This document shows positions 29,254 through 37,582 of a stretch of DNA of 50,657 bases, piece after piece. Within the stretch, counting starts at the first letter, position 1. Each line of letters begins with the position of its first letter. Source of the stretch: a virus. The stretch lies in IMG/VR virus record IMGVR_UViG_3300027712_000047, positions 1 to 50,657 of that record; one strand, given 5' to 3'. Under the pieces are notes generated by a model, which saw only the letters and a program-made list of their open reading frames with translations, was not told where the DNA came from and searched no databases. The translations under genes and the position numbers were made by a program.

Positions 29254-30907
29254 CGTTTAATTTGGGGGTTGAGTCGTATCTGCCATTAGGCATGTTATAT
29301 TTAAAATAAGCAGTTCCAAGTTGTCCAGTATGCTTGAACCTAACCTTCCATCTATGCAACTCTGTTAGTCCACTTTGAAAGTTTCTATATACAGTTAGTC
29401 CGTTATCTGGGAAATTATAAAAGTGAGAAGAGTCTCCTACGTCATATCCATTAGGTACAGTGTATTGACCATTAGTAGTAGCCATTTTTTTAGGATGAGC
29501 AATTATAAATACATGCACTCCATAGTTTCTAGCAAACTTTACAAAGTCCTTTAATATTGATTGAATAGCGTTGTGTCTGTTCTCTCCTCCCATTGGTATG
29601 CCCTTCTCTACAGTAGACATATTATCTACTACAAAGACTCTAATGCCATGCTTCTTTACCATCTCTACTGCTTTTTTAAGAATTCCTTCTGAGGTTAAGT
29701 CGTTATCAAGTAGCTTCAAATATTTAAAATGTTCTGACATGAATGGCATCAACTCTGTAACTTGTTCCTTAGATATTCTTTTGCAATAAGGAGTATTAAA
29801 AAAAGATAGTCCGCTATCAATTGCAATCATATCTGCCAAGGCGAACTCTGTAGAAGCCTCCTCTGCTGAATATATAAACGACTTCCATCCATGCAACCTA
29901 GCGAGCTTTGTTATTACATTCTTTACAAAAGTAGACTTACCATGGCCAGGGATTCCTGTAACTAATGTCAATTGTCCCCCAAACCACTGAAAGTCTTCAT
30001 CCATATCATAACCAATACCAACACCATCTGGTAGCCCTTGGTCGTATAGCGCCATAAGGTCTACACTAGAAGCATCTTCTACGCCTTCTACTGGGAATGG
30101 TTTAGCATTATTATAAGCCTCTGCTAACGCCTCTTTCCCATGTTTTAAGAGTACTTCATTTGCATCCTTACAATCATCTGGGAAGCTAATAATAAGGCAA
30201 TTCTCCTTGCCTAAACGCCTAGCAATCTCATTCCTTAAAGAAATGCCAGCCTCATCTGAATCAGTAGCTAATAAAACTTTTCTTTTTTCAAAGACTTTGT
30301 ACAAATCTTCCAACCATTCTAGCTTTTGATTTCCTTTACTTGCTCCGTTGGGGACACTGACTGCGTTCTTGATTCCTGCTTCGTAAAAAGAGAGCGCATC
30401 CATCTCGCCTTCAGTAATAACCAGTTCAGTATCGCTGTTATCAGTAGCCACATCAATACCATAAAGAGAAAGCATGCTACCGCTAACCAGCTTAAAATTC
30501 TTAGCATTATCACGATACTTAACGTTAACAAGCGTTCCATAATAAAAATAATTAAAGTTTATACATTTTGTTTCCTTTTGAATTTGTGGCATCCATTCAC
30601 TGCTCTCTGTTACTTTGTATCTTACAAGAGTCTGATTAGAAATCCCCCGAGCTGCAAACCATTTAATTAGTGGCTCTGATAAATTCTTTAGTTCAGACAC
30701 AGGCATATTGTATTCCTTCTTAGGTAAAAATATACCACCAAAAAAATCACAATGATGGCATCTCCATACACCCTTGTCCACATTTACAGAAAGGCATAAG
30801 TCTTTCTTATTAGTCCTTGTTTCACTACACTTAGGACAAACAATCTTCTGGTCGCCCCTTAAGTTTTTACATTCAATACCTTTCGATAATAGTGCTTCGT
30901 AATACAT
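29183..30907 (-). CDS. Primase-helicase, T7 gp4 type
   Basis: 574 residues, close to T7 gp4. Zinc finger CPKC (24-27) with CHHC (50-53); TOPRIM motifs ITEGEMD (164-170) and ATDSDEAG (214-221); RecA-like helicase with Walker A GIPGHGKS (318-325) and IRVFVVDNMSTVEKG as Walker B. Primes and unwinds DNA at the replication fork. It shares its 3' 71 nt with the next gene. It is the main replication enzyme seen; no DNA polymerase is in the window. Confidence 0.93.
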   Translation of the reverse strand: MYYEALLSKGIECKNLRGDQKIVCPKCSETRTNKKDLCLSVNVDKGVWRCHHCDFFGGIFLPKKEYNMPVSELKNLSEPLIKWFAARGISNQTLVRYKVTESSEWMPQIQKETKCINFNYFYYGTLVNVKYRDNAKNFKLVSGSMLSLYGIDVATDNSDTELVITEGEMDALSFYEAGIKNAVSVPNGASKGNQKLEWLEDLYKVFEKRKVLLATDSDEAGISLRNEIARRLGKENCLIISFPDDCKDANEVLLKHGKEALAEAYNNAKPFPVEGVEDASSVDLMALYDQGLPDGVGIGYDMDEDFQWFGGQLTLVTGIPGHGKSTFVKNVITKLARLHGWKSFIYSAEEASTEFALADMIAIDSGLSFFNTPYCKRISKEQVTELMPFMSEHFKYLKLLDNDLTSEGILKKAVEMVKKHGIRVFVVDNMSTVEKGIPMGGENRHNAIQSILKDFVKFARNYGVHVFIIAHPKKMATTNGQYTVPNGYDVGDSSHFYNFPDNGLTVYRNFQSGLTELHRWKVRFKHTGQLGTAYFKYNMPNGRYDSTPKLNDGQDQTKFINQPTDYNKYIAAGF

Positions 30908-30919
30908 AGTTTTTATTAT

Positions 30920-31117
30920 TTATTTTGCTCTTCTTTCAATTTTTAATATGTTATAAGCTGCTTGAATCTCTTGCTCAAGTATCCCACCCTTTTTTCTTAA
31001 CTCATCTATTCTAGCATACAGCGATAATGTCTCTGCGGTATATTTCTCTTTTTTGTTTTCTAAACTTTCGTACTTTTCTTTGGCTGTCATCTTAGTTTTT
31101 TTAATAGGTTGTATCAT
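30920..31117 (-). CDS. Small coiled-coil protein
   Basis: 65 residues: basic start (IQPIKKTKMTAKEKYESLENK) and a long helix with heptads (LYARIDELRKKGGILEQEI). The stop lies 12 nt before the primase-helicase start; its ATG overlaps the upstream stop by 4 nt. An inner start MTAKEKYE is possible. Perhaps an oligomerising helper of the helicase; no direct evidence. Confidence 0.5.
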   Translation of the reverse strand: MIQPIKKTKMTAKEKYESLENKKEKYTAETLSLYARIDELRKKGGILEQEIQAAYNILKIERRAK

Positions 31118-31557
31118 AAGGTTTGTTTTGCTTTTTTAATCCAATAATTAGTCGCATCGTCTAAATAAGTATGGAACTTATTAACTGAGCCAAATAATGT
31201 GGCTGGTCTAAGATAGTCTTGCATCTTAGGGTCGTTTCCCCATGTTTCTTTTTTATGAATAATGATTGATGTAAATGCATCGTAAGTAGCTTTTGGTTCA
31301 TTACGAATAATTGCTTTTATTTTTTCATTATTTTGATATGATGTTCCATAAGTCTTATTGAATAAGTCTAGAACTTGTTGTGCTAAGTCTTTATCTTGAA
31401 ATGATTCTATTTCTTTCTTAAGATTAGTCCAGAAATCTATCTTAGCTTCAAACTCTAAACCATAAGTAGATGGAGGTAATGCTTTGATAATTTCAGATAC
31501 TGACATTATCGCATCTTTCTTTGTACTAAATTTCTTTAGGAATTCCTGTGGTTTCAT
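31114..31557 (-). CDS. Hypothetical replication-operon protein
   Basis: 147 residues, helical: MKPQEFLKKFSTKKDAIMS, FEAKIDFWTNLKKEIESFQ and a C-terminal DYLRPATLFGSVNKFHTYLDD. The last pattern (Y-RP-TLFG--NKF--YL) is that of the conserved phage 'phage replisome organizer/Phg_2220_C'-type tail found on replication initiation proteins, where it ends RPxTLFxxxKFxxYL. It overlaps the OB-like gene by 32 nt. A replication-initiation accessory role is plausible. Confidence 0.6.
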   Translation of the reverse strand: MKPQEFLKKFSTKKDAIMSVSEIIKALPPSTYGLEFEAKIDFWTNLKKEIESFQDKDLAQQVLDLFNKTYGTSYQNNEKIKAIIRNEPKATYDAFTSIIIHKKETWGNDPKMQDYLRPATLFGSVNKFHTYLDDATNYWIKKAKQTL

Positions 31558-31813
31558 ATATTGATAGGAGGTTTATTTTATGGAAGAAAAGTTCTTGATT
31601 CTTATTATTTCTTTCGCTGCTTAAATAAATTACATACTTTACATTTGTACCTACTGCTGGCAACTCTTCTTTGTACCAATAATTGGCGGCAATAAAAGCA
31701 TCATCATCATTACTAAGCATTATAGTTCTATAACTAAATTCTTTACCTTTCTTTTGAAAGTTCTTGTAAGGAGATATTTCCATCACCTTCCCTTCTAATA
31801 TTATTTTATTCAT
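31526..31813 (-). CDS. Putative OB-fold protein
   Basis: 95 residues, alternating strands: IILEGKVMEISPYKNFQKKG, then FSYRTIMLSNDDDAFIAANYWY, VGTNVKYVIYLSS and FFHKINLLSI. The strand order GKV-xI-P ... Y--I-L ... VKYVIYL resembles small OB-fold proteins (DUF3127/SSB-like). It may bind single-stranded DNA. It overlaps both neighbours slightly. Fold call by eye only. Confidence 0.5.
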   Translation of the reverse strand: MNKIILEGKVMEISPYKNFQKKGKEFSYRTIMLSNDDDAFIAANYWYKEELPAVGTNVKYVIYLSSERNNKNQELFFHKINLLSIYETTGIPKEI

Positions 31814-32204
31814 TGTCAGTATTATTTATCCATTCTTCAATGGTGTAAAACTTATTAGTGTCTTGGCTATTGATTGCATTCAAGCATAGCCTTGTTTTAA
31901 TGTAGAACCTTTTGATTGAGTCATCTATTTCATAGATTGTATTATCTGCAACTCTCTGCAATGACTCTTTATGGTTAGCTCTAAATGTTTGTATTTTATT
32001 TCTATATGACTCATACTCCATGTCTAAGAAATTCATTACATCACTCTGTCCAAACCCTATCATCTCTGCAATACCTACAAATACAAGCCTTGCAATATCC
32101 TTAGCTCCTTCATACTCTTCGCTAGTTTGCAGGATTTTAAGACCTTCTCTGTCCCAAACGAACTGGGGTCGCATACATCTTTCTAAATTTTCTAGTTTTT
32201 TCAT
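31806..32204 (-). CDS. Hypothetical, possibly DnaA domain IV-like
   Basis: 132 residues. IARLVFVGIAEMIGFGQSDVMNFLDMEYESY, split here, aligns by eye with the helix-turn-helix end of DnaA domain IV (IG-x-Q/H-S-x-V...L), although the DHST core is replaced by GQSD. The C-terminus is acidic. The gene sits between the exonuclease and the OB-like gene. A clearer DnaA-like protein is encoded at 37560-37967. Confidence 0.45.
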   Translation of the reverse strand: MKKLENLERCMRPQFVWDREGLKILQTSEEYEGAKDIARLVFVGIAEMIGFGQSDVMNFLDMEYESYRNKIQTFRANHKESLQRVADNTIYEIDDSIKRFYIKTRLCLNAINSQDTNKFYTIEEWINNTDNE

Positions 32205-32211
32205 TTTATAT

Positions 32212-33219
32212 TTATTTTGTTAGTTTCACATTGAATTGTTTTCTCCAACTGATTTTACCATTTGGTAGAATCATGATTGCGGCCTTCTCTTTCTCCATTG
32301 CTTGTTTTAAAGTGTTCTGATATTGCATTCTTTCTGCTTCAACTTCTTTAAGTACTTTATTAGTTAGAATATATCCTTCTGCAACCGATTGCATTGTCTC
32401 ATCACCTTGCATAGTAACTTCATTCTCTCTTGACTTATGTCTTTCTGAAATGAAATGGTTAAATGCTTCTGAATTGTCTGCTGCTGGTTCTAGATGTGCT
32501 ACTACTCCATATAATTCTTCTGGTTCGTACCCCTTATTAGCTAATTTATATTGCTCAATTATTTCTCTCGCTTGTAGTACAATGGCTTGAAAATTATTAG
32601 CCTCATTTAGTATTGATTCTTGCATTTCTAAATCTTCATCAAATGATACAACACCTAATTCTCTACCATCTTTTAAGTAACATATTTCAGCGTACTTGTA
32701 GCCAGTTACAAGCATATAGTGTTGCACTTGTAAGTAGTAACTAGGTGGAATCCCAGCCTCGTAAGAGTCAGCAGAGTAACCGCTAATCGTTTTAATTTCA
32801 AGTATACCTTTCTTCTTGCCATATTCTGGATGGTTTGTAATTTGTCCATCTATGTTTGCAAAAATTGATGGGTACTTTGGGTTCTCAATAATTGCTTTGA
32901 CCTTCTTATAAGATTTAATTTTATTATTTTTAAGAGTATTTTCTACCCATCCTTCTTCAGTTCCGTCATAATACTGCCAACACTTTGCAACATAATCTTC
33001 CAATTGTTTACCATGTAGCATAATATGATTCATCTTATTCGCTAACTGAGATAATCCAATAGCTTGGTAGAATAGATTAATGGGCGACTTGTATTTATTA
33101 ATTCCAAGTAATGTCCCAGCGTCTGAACCTCCTACCATTCCTCTACTTACGAATGATTGTCGTAAGGTTTGCCACTCCGTTTCGCTCATTTTAGCGGTAG
33201 GTGTAAGTTTTAGTTTCAT
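32212..33219 (-). CDS. YqaJ-type (lambda exonuclease-like) recombination nuclease
   Basis: 335 residues. WQTLRQSFVSRGMVGGSDAGTLLGINKYKSP, split here, is the YqaJ opening (RxxxxGGSDxxxLLGxxxYxSP); GKQLEDYVAK supplies the first acid, then FANIDGQI and GILEIKTISG give D...ExK of the PD-(D/E)XK site; YLQVQHYMLVTG is the conserved helix after it. It digests one strand from DNA ends so that its partner can anneal. The partner, a Rad52-type protein, is the next gene upstream, 3 nt away. Confidence 0.9.
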   Translation of the reverse strand: MKLKLTPTAKMSETEWQTLRQSFVSRGMVGGSDAGTLLGINKYKSPINLFYQAIGLSQLANKMNHIMLHGKQLEDYVAKCWQYYDGTEEGWVENTLKNNKIKSYKKVKAIIENPKYPSIFANIDGQITNHPEYGKKKGILEIKTISGYSADSYEAGIPPSYYLQVQHYMLVTGYKYAEICYLKDGRELGVVSFDEDLEMQESILNEANNFQAIVLQAREIIEQYKLANKGYEPEELYGVVAHLEPAADNSEAFNHFISERHKSRENEVTMQGDETMQSVAEGYILTNKVLKEVEAERMQYQNTLKQAMEKEKAAIMILPNGKISWRKQFNVKLTK

Positions 33220-33222
33220 AGT

Positions 33223-33942
33223 TTATTTCTTTTTTGCTGATTCTTTAATTACACGAGCCTTCTCATCATTAATCATTTTAGTCAAAACGGTTTTCTGACC
33301 AATTGATAATGAGTATTTCTTCATTGCTTTTTCAACCTCTGCGACCTTGCCATCAGTAATAAATGAAAGCATCTTATCTAAAGACTCTTGTGGTAGTTCT
33401 GGAAGGGATTTGGTCGGCTCGGGGGTACTTGTAGGAGGAGTAAAAGAAGCAGTACTGGTAGAGGTTTTAAAGCCTTTCTTCTTGTTATTGATATGTGTAG
33501 TTAAGTCCCAAACCTTTTGGCCTTGCTCATCTATTACATTATATCCATCACAAGGAAGAGTCATGGTTGGTAAATCGTATAAGAATCTACCAATGCCCCA
33601 ATGAATAGCAGCTCTTTTGAAAGAATCACTAGCCGCAGACTTACCAGCTTGGTCATACATTTGGTCAGACTTGTCATCCTCTATTCTAGAACCAGTATCC
33701 CATCTCCAATTAACAATACCATCCACTCTTATTCCAATACCATAGAAGATAAATCCTGCAATCTCCCTTACATCGGTCTGCCATCCATCCTCACACGCAC
33801 CATCGAGCACATTCATGACATCTCTTGCATCAATATAGGCTGTGCAGATAGCTTTGGTTTTATCCTTGTTTTTAGATTGAATCCTCCAGTGGTAAGAAAT
33901 CTCTTTCTTAAGATTGGCTAGTAGCGGTTGCAAGTTGTTCAT
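33223..33942 (-). CDS. Rad52-family single-strand annealing protein
   Basis: 239 residues. AICTAYIDARDVMNVLDGACEDGWQ, split here, followed by GIRVDGIVNWRWDTG and KSAASDSFKRAAIHWGIGRFLYDLP: the Y-DAR-V---LD, the D-G and the K-A-SD-FKRAA---GIGR-LY motifs define the Sak/Rad52-22 annealing family. The C-terminal third is a Pro/Ser/Thr linker and a helix. With the YqaJ nuclease it forms a two-part recombination system for phage DNA. Confidence 0.88.
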   Translation of the reverse strand: MNNLQPLLANLKKEISYHWRIQSKNKDKTKAICTAYIDARDVMNVLDGACEDGWQTDVREIAGFIFYGIGIRVDGIVNWRWDTGSRIEDDKSDQMYDQAGKSAASDSFKRAAIHWGIGRFLYDLPTMTLPCDGYNVIDEQGQKVWDLTTHINNKKKGFKTSTSTASFTPPTSTPEPTKSLPELPQESLDKMLSFITDGKVAEVEKAMKKYSLSIGQKTVLTKMINDEKARVIKESAKKK

Positions 33943-34162
33943 GTATGTAGTTATTTATAAATTGATATTCAAATGAGATGTGGTAGATAGTCTGCCAGTC
34001 AAAGTACTTCTTGGTCTTGCCTAGTATGGTTAGACTTTTAATAAAATTGCCTAGGCATAATTCTTGGTGGTTAATTGTCAACCACTTACGATAGTTAGAT
34101 AGAGAATATTCAATACCCTCAAAAACCATTGTATCCTTAGTAAAGTTGTATGTTATTTTCAC
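33908..34162 (-). CDS. Hypothetical protein, first gene of the recombination operon
   Basis: 84 residues from a GTG start at 34162; no upstream ATG in frame. FTKDTMVFEGIEYSLSNYRKWL, split here, then a basic-aromatic helix (YFDWQTIYHISFEYQF). It overlaps the Rad52-type gene by 35 nt. The start lies only 4 nt after the promoter -7 box, so its message would be leaderless. Function unknown. Confidence 0.55.
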   Translation of the reverse strand: MKITYNFTKDTMVFEGIEYSLSNYRKWLTINHQELCLGNFIKSLTILGKTKKYFDWQTIYHISFEYQFINNYIHEQLATATSQS

Positions 34163-34166
34163 ATTG

Positions 34167-34193
34167 TAAATTTACAACTATCTATTATAGATA
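34167..34193 (-). promoter_or_regulatory. Operator and promoter of the replication/recombination operon
   Basis: The perfect operator TATCTA-TTA-TAGATA (34179-34193) lies 4 nt upstream, on the minus strand, of TAAATTTA (34174-34167), a one-mismatch TAnnTTTG box. A second, degenerate operator half is at 34232-34246. The TTGTAAATTTACAA sequence (34164-34177) is itself a palindrome. Transcription would start near the GTG codon. Confidence 0.6.
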
Positions 34194-34361
34194 CTTTGAT
34201 AGTTCTTAACAATCTTTTTAACAAAAAATACTATCTACTTAAAATAGTCTCAAAGAGGGGTTAGGATTATTAATAATGTTGTTTATTTTTATTAAACTAT
34301 TCTTTTTAAAAATTAAACAAATGATTGATTATAGGTATTATATGATAAATATCATGTATGG

Positions 34362-34397
34362 TTTGTGATAATTATCTAAAATATATAATTACCTTTG
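34362..34397 (+). promoter_or_regulatory. Repressor promoter with internal operator
   Basis: -33-like TTTG at 34362-34365 and a perfect -7 box TACCTTTG at 34390-34397. Between them lies TATCTA-AAA-TATATA (34373-34387), one base from the full operator. The layout predicts that the repressor shuts off its own promoter. ATG follows at 34425. Confidence 0.65.
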
Positions 34398-34424
34398 TGA
34401 AACTTTTCACTAAAAAACTAACAT

Positions 34425-34778
34425 ATGAAAACTACTAAAACAACAACAAAGACAACAAAGACTCCAGTGTCTGCTAAAAAACAAAAGCAAAATACAGACG
34501 AAAGAAGCCTTGGCATTGCTTCTAGAATGAGAGAAATTAGAACAAAAGAGGGGTTTACTCAGAGAGAATGGAGCAAGGTAATTGGATTATCTTCTCCAGC
34601 AGTAGGGGCAATTGAAAATTCTTGGTATCTACCTAATATAGATGTTTTAAAGATAATCAAAGATAAGTACGGATATTCCTACGACTATCTATTAGATGGT
34701 AAAGAGATTAAGCACACCAATGAATTGGAAGAAGAGGTTAAAAGACTTAAAAAAATGGTTGATAAACTACTTAAGTAA
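34425..34778 (+). CDS. XRE-family repressor with coiled-coil tail
   Basis: 117 residues. A Lys/Thr-rich N-terminal arm (1-25) is followed by an HTH_3 domain: ASRMREIRTKEGFTQREWSKVIG, split here, and SSPAVGAIENSWYLPNIDVL, with recognition helix around SPAVGAIE. YSYDYLLDGKE ends the domain, and ELEEEVKRLKKMVDKLL is a dimerising coiled coil. There is no peptidase domain, so induction would not use RecA-type self-cleavage. It is transcribed away from the replication operon, with near-identical operators in both promoters, as for a lysogeny repressor. Its stop overlaps the recombinase gene by 8 nt, tail to tail. Confidence 0.8.
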   Translation: MKTTKTTTKTTKTPVSAKKQKQNTDERSLGIASRMREIRTKEGFTQREWSKVIGLSSPAVGAIENSWYLPNIDVLKIIKDKYGYSYDYLLDGKEIKHTNELEEEVKRLKKMVDKLLK

Positions 34779-35994
34779 AACTCTCGTAGTAGGTACTAAT
34801 TTCATTCTGAAAGTTTCTATCGATAAAGCCTTTATATCTTTCAAAGGCTTGTGATTTCTCACTATGGCCACTAGCAAACTTAACGTGCTGCTCTGATACA
34901 CCATTCACTAACATAGATGTAATGGCAGTCTTCCTTAACATATGTGGCGTAACGTACTCGTATAATGGCTTGGATGACCTCTCATATACCCCATCGCTAT
35001 TAATTTCGCTGATTGATACGCTATGTTGTAGCTCATCGTACTTTGACATAATTACTGGCGATAATTTATAAACAAGAGATGCAGAATTTGTATGCACTGG
35101 TGTAAAAATGCTCCCGAACTCAGCCATATTCACTTTAAACTTATCTGATAATACTTTTGGCAATTGCATTTCAGTCATTGCACCAGTCTTTTGATTAATC
35201 TTGGATATAGATAAACCGCCATTGTTTTCAGATAAGTCTTCATAGCATAGGGACAATACATCACTAATACGCATTGTGGTCACTAGAATGGTGGCGCAAA
35301 CCTCCCATACATACATAGAATCACCTTCAAATGAATTAGCATCAGCTAAGAAAGTCTTGATAAAGTCTGGGGGTAATACAACAATAGGTTTGTTGTGGGC
35401 CTTGTAAGTAGGCAGTTCGGGGATTAAAATGTAATTCTCTTTAGCATGATGCTTAAGGATGATGGATATAATAACCATTACATTTGAAATAGAATTTGGT
35501 CTGAATGATTCCGTCTTCATATGGTCTACAAACTCAATAAAGTAGTTTTGCCATCCGTTAGATAAGATTCTCTTTTTACGAATATCTTTTTCAGCAGATA
35601 GGTCGAACTCAGAAAGTTCCAAGCTACCATTAGAAATAATATAGTTAGCCAAGGTCTTAATAGCGGTCTCGTAAGTTTTAATCGTGGACTGCTTTATCTT
35701 CGTTCCGTCCCTCTTCAGTATCTTACCAGTTCGTGCATTTTGTAAATACGCTAGGCATATCGACATAATATCTGAATGTTCGGGGGTGGGCATAAGAATA
35801 GGGTTCAAGAAATCATTGTACTCAGCCTTCACATTTCCATTGCCGATACTTTCAAAGAATGCCTTATGACGAGCAGTCTCTTTTTTAACCTCGCTAGAAT
35901 CGGCTCTAATGCCAGTTGACAAGCGAAGGTAATGGTCTTGTATAGGGATGCGGACTTGGATGTACTCGCCCCTAGTGTAAAATGTTGATTTCAT
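34771..35994 (-). CDS. Tyrosine recombinase 2 (Bacteroidetes type)
   Basis: 407 residues. Arm-binding and core-binding (SAM-like) regions fill the first 220. The catalytic set is visible: R242 in TTMRISDVLSL, H351 and R354 in TPHMLRKTAI, H377 in ASGHSEKSQ and the nucleophile Y387 in FERYKGF. The gene starts on the stop of the next recombinase gene (TAATG), so the two are made together. It probably catalyses integration or excision with its partner; a phage with two coupled recombinases is unusual. Confidence 0.88.
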   Translation of the reverse strand: MKSTFYTRGEYIQVRIPIQDHYLRLSTGIRADSSEVKKETARHKAFFESIGNGNVKAEYNDFLNPILMPTPEHSDIMSICLAYLQNARTGKILKRDGTKIKQSTIKTYETAIKTLANYIISNGSLELSEFDLSAEKDIRKKRILSNGWQNYFIEFVDHMKTESFRPNSISNVMVIISIILKHHAKENYILIPELPTYKAHNKPIVVLPPDFIKTFLADANSFEGDSMYVWEVCATILVTTMRISDVLSLCYEDLSENNGGLSISKINQKTGAMTEMQLPKVLSDKFKVNMAEFGSIFTPVHTNSASLVYKLSPVIMSKYDELQHSVSISEINSDGVYERSSKPLYEYVTPHMLRKTAITSMLVNGVSEQHVKFASGHSEKSQAFERYKGFIDRNFQNEISTYYESFT

Positions 35995-37052
35995 TATTTT
36001 TTATTTAATAAGTCAGTAATATTTGAATTATAAAGTTTAGCATTCTGAACATACATCTGAGTATTTTTCAAATCAGTATGTCCCAAGACATTTGCCGTTG
36101 TATAGATGTCCGCACCTTTTAGAATCAAATTAGTTCCAAAGGAATGTCTAGCATTGTGCCATGTAATTTTCTTTTCAATTTTAGCCCTTGTTACCCAATC
36201 TTTTAATGAGGCGTTTGCTCCATCTGGGGTAGGTAATTTAAAAACTAATCCTTCTTTCGTTTTACCTAGTAAATTAATAGCATCAATATTTAAATGGACA
36301 ACTACTGGCTCTCCCTTTGTCTTCTCTCTAATATACTCAATCCTACCATCCTTAACATCAGACCATTTTAAGGATTTTACATCTACCCAAGCCATTCCAG
36401 TATTGCAGCAAAATAAAAATGCTCTTTTAACCTCTAATGCACTTGTGGGGGTATTGGTTAGTACCTCAATCTCATCAAGTGTTAAGAAATCCTTTTTAAG
36501 CACTCTACCTTTTGGTTTCTTAGTAACAAAGTCTAGGACATTTACACTCATCATTTTGGAACGATATGCGTGGAGTATCATCTTTGTAAATCTCTTATAA
36601 TAAGAAACTGCCCCCGAGCCAATACTATGTTCTTGTAGGTAATCAATAAAAGACTCAATTAGCAACTCATCAATACCTTTAAATGTTAACCTTTTAATGC
36701 CTCGTTCATCTAAGAAATTTTTAAATCTATTTGTCGCACCTTCTATGTTTCTTAAATCCTTTTTTTTGTAATCGCTAATATATTTAGCCATCCATTCTAA
36801 GACTAAAACATCATTCCCCTTCACTATCTTCAACTCATTAATGCTATTATTTAAATCCATTGCTCTTTTATAGACATGGCTCTCTATAATCTTCAGCATC
36901 TCCTTATTTTTTTGCTTGTCTAATGGGGATATTGAATTAACTAGCTTATAGCCTTTAATAGTCTCATACCACCTTTGTCCATTATGATTAATATCCATAC
37001 CAAAAGTATATGTACCATTCGCCCCTTTGCGTTTCCTTAATTTAACTCCCAT
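35994..37052 (-). CDS. Tyrosine recombinase 1, IntDOT-like (first catalytic Arg absent)
   Basis: 352 residues. Residues 1-30 form a small arm-binding-type strand segment, about 70-170 a SAM-like core domain. In the catalytic domain the first Arg position reads NTGMAWVDVKSL (A220/W221 where TGLR would be expected), as in IntDOT of Bacteroides. The remaining residues are present: H299 and R302 in TWHNARHSFG, H325 in LGHTDL, Y334 in TQMYVQ. Its promoter side holds an operator (37149) and the putative attP (37260), the usual integrase-attP order. Confidence 0.87.
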   Translation of the reverse strand: MGVKLRKRKGANGTYTFGMDINHNGQRWYETIKGYKLVNSISPLDKQKNKEMLKIIESHVYKRAMDLNNSINELKIVKGNDVLVLEWMAKYISDYKKKDLRNIEGATNRFKNFLDERGIKRLTFKGIDELLIESFIDYLQEHSIGSGAVSYYKRFTKMILHAYRSKMMSVNVLDFVTKKPKGRVLKKDFLTLDEIEVLTNTPTSALEVKRAFLFCCNTGMAWVDVKSLKWSDVKDGRIEYIREKTKGEPVVVHLNIDAINLLGKTKEGLVFKLPTPDGANASLKDWVTRAKIEKKITWHNARHSFGTNLILKGADIYTTANVLGHTDLKNTQMYVQNAKLYNSNITDLLNKK

Positions 37053-37068
37053 GGCTTAGTGTTTATAC

Positions 37069-37163
37069 TAAAGGTAGACTAAACTATCAGATTCTTGTTA
37101 CATATTTGTTACGCTAGTTACGGATATGAGGTGTATACATGTCATACCTATCTATGGTAGATA
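37069..37163 (-). promoter_or_regulatory. Integrase promoter with upstream operator
   Basis: Minus-strand TACCTTTA at 37076-37069 lies 17 nt before the recombinase 1 ATG. An operator TATCTA-TGG-TAGATA is at 37149-37163, about 73 nt upstream. TTGTTAC repeats (about 37094-37115 and 37335-37352) lie in the same gap and could be recombinase arm sites. Confidence 0.5.
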
Positions 37164-37232
37164 ATTTAAAATGTAATTTAATGCTATACCTAGATTCAAT
37201 CATATCAATACTTTCAGAGGTATAGGCATAAA

Positions 37233-37259
37233 AAAACCTCTCTATAAAAGAGAGGTTTT
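37233..37259 (-). terminator. Rho-independent terminator, part of the attP block
   Basis: An 11-bp perfect stem (AAAACCTCTCT with AGAGAGGTTTT) around the loop ATAAA, followed on the minus strand by a run of T. It works best for minus-strand transcripts reading out of a tRNA 3' end and also has a short T run on the plus strand. Confidence 0.8.
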
Positions 37260-37277
37260 CGTGCCTCAGGCGGGAAT
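37260..37277 (-). other. Putative attP core: tRNA 3' end
   Basis: Read on the minus strand, ATTCCCGCCTGAGGCACG looks like the last part of a tRNA: CCCGC as the 3' half of a T stem, CTGAGGC as the 3' acceptor strand and A as discriminator base. A terminator follows at once. Phage attP cores often copy the 3' end of the host tRNA they use, and this lies 208 nt upstream of recombinase 1. The predicted target has an acceptor starting GCCTCAG. Confidence 0.45.
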
Positions 37278-37348
37278 ATTAATGATGATATAAACCATTG
37301 ATATACATATAATTAAAACCTTTTTTACTCATCCTTGTTACGCTTTTG

Positions 37349-37582
37349 TTACGAGTGTTTTGTATATAAGTAAGTGCTTGTAATCTGCGATACTTCATCG
37401 TTAGTCAAGCATCTACCCTTTTCCAACCATCCATCTATATCATCCTTCTTAAAAAATATACTACCACCATTTGGCTTATAATAAGCGATTAAGCCATTCT
37501 TCATAAGGCGGTAAATATGCCTCCTACTATAGCCTAAGATTTGACATACCTCATCAGTTCTATACCAATTGCTCTCTATCAT
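37349..37582 (-). CDS. Excisionase-like HTH_17 protein
   Basis: 77 residues. WYRTDEVCQILGYSRRHIYRLMKNG, split here, then IAYYKPNGGSIFFKKDDIDGWLEKG: the winged helix of the AlpA/HTH_17 family used by Bacteroidetes excisionases and transposon regulators. It lies beside the putative attP and both recombinases, so it likely directs excision. It overlaps the DnaA-like gene by 23 nt. Confidence 0.8.
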   Translation of the reverse strand: MIESNWYRTDEVCQILGYSRRHIYRLMKNGLIAYYKPNGGSIFFKKDDIDGWLEKGRCLTNDEVSQITSTYLYTKHS

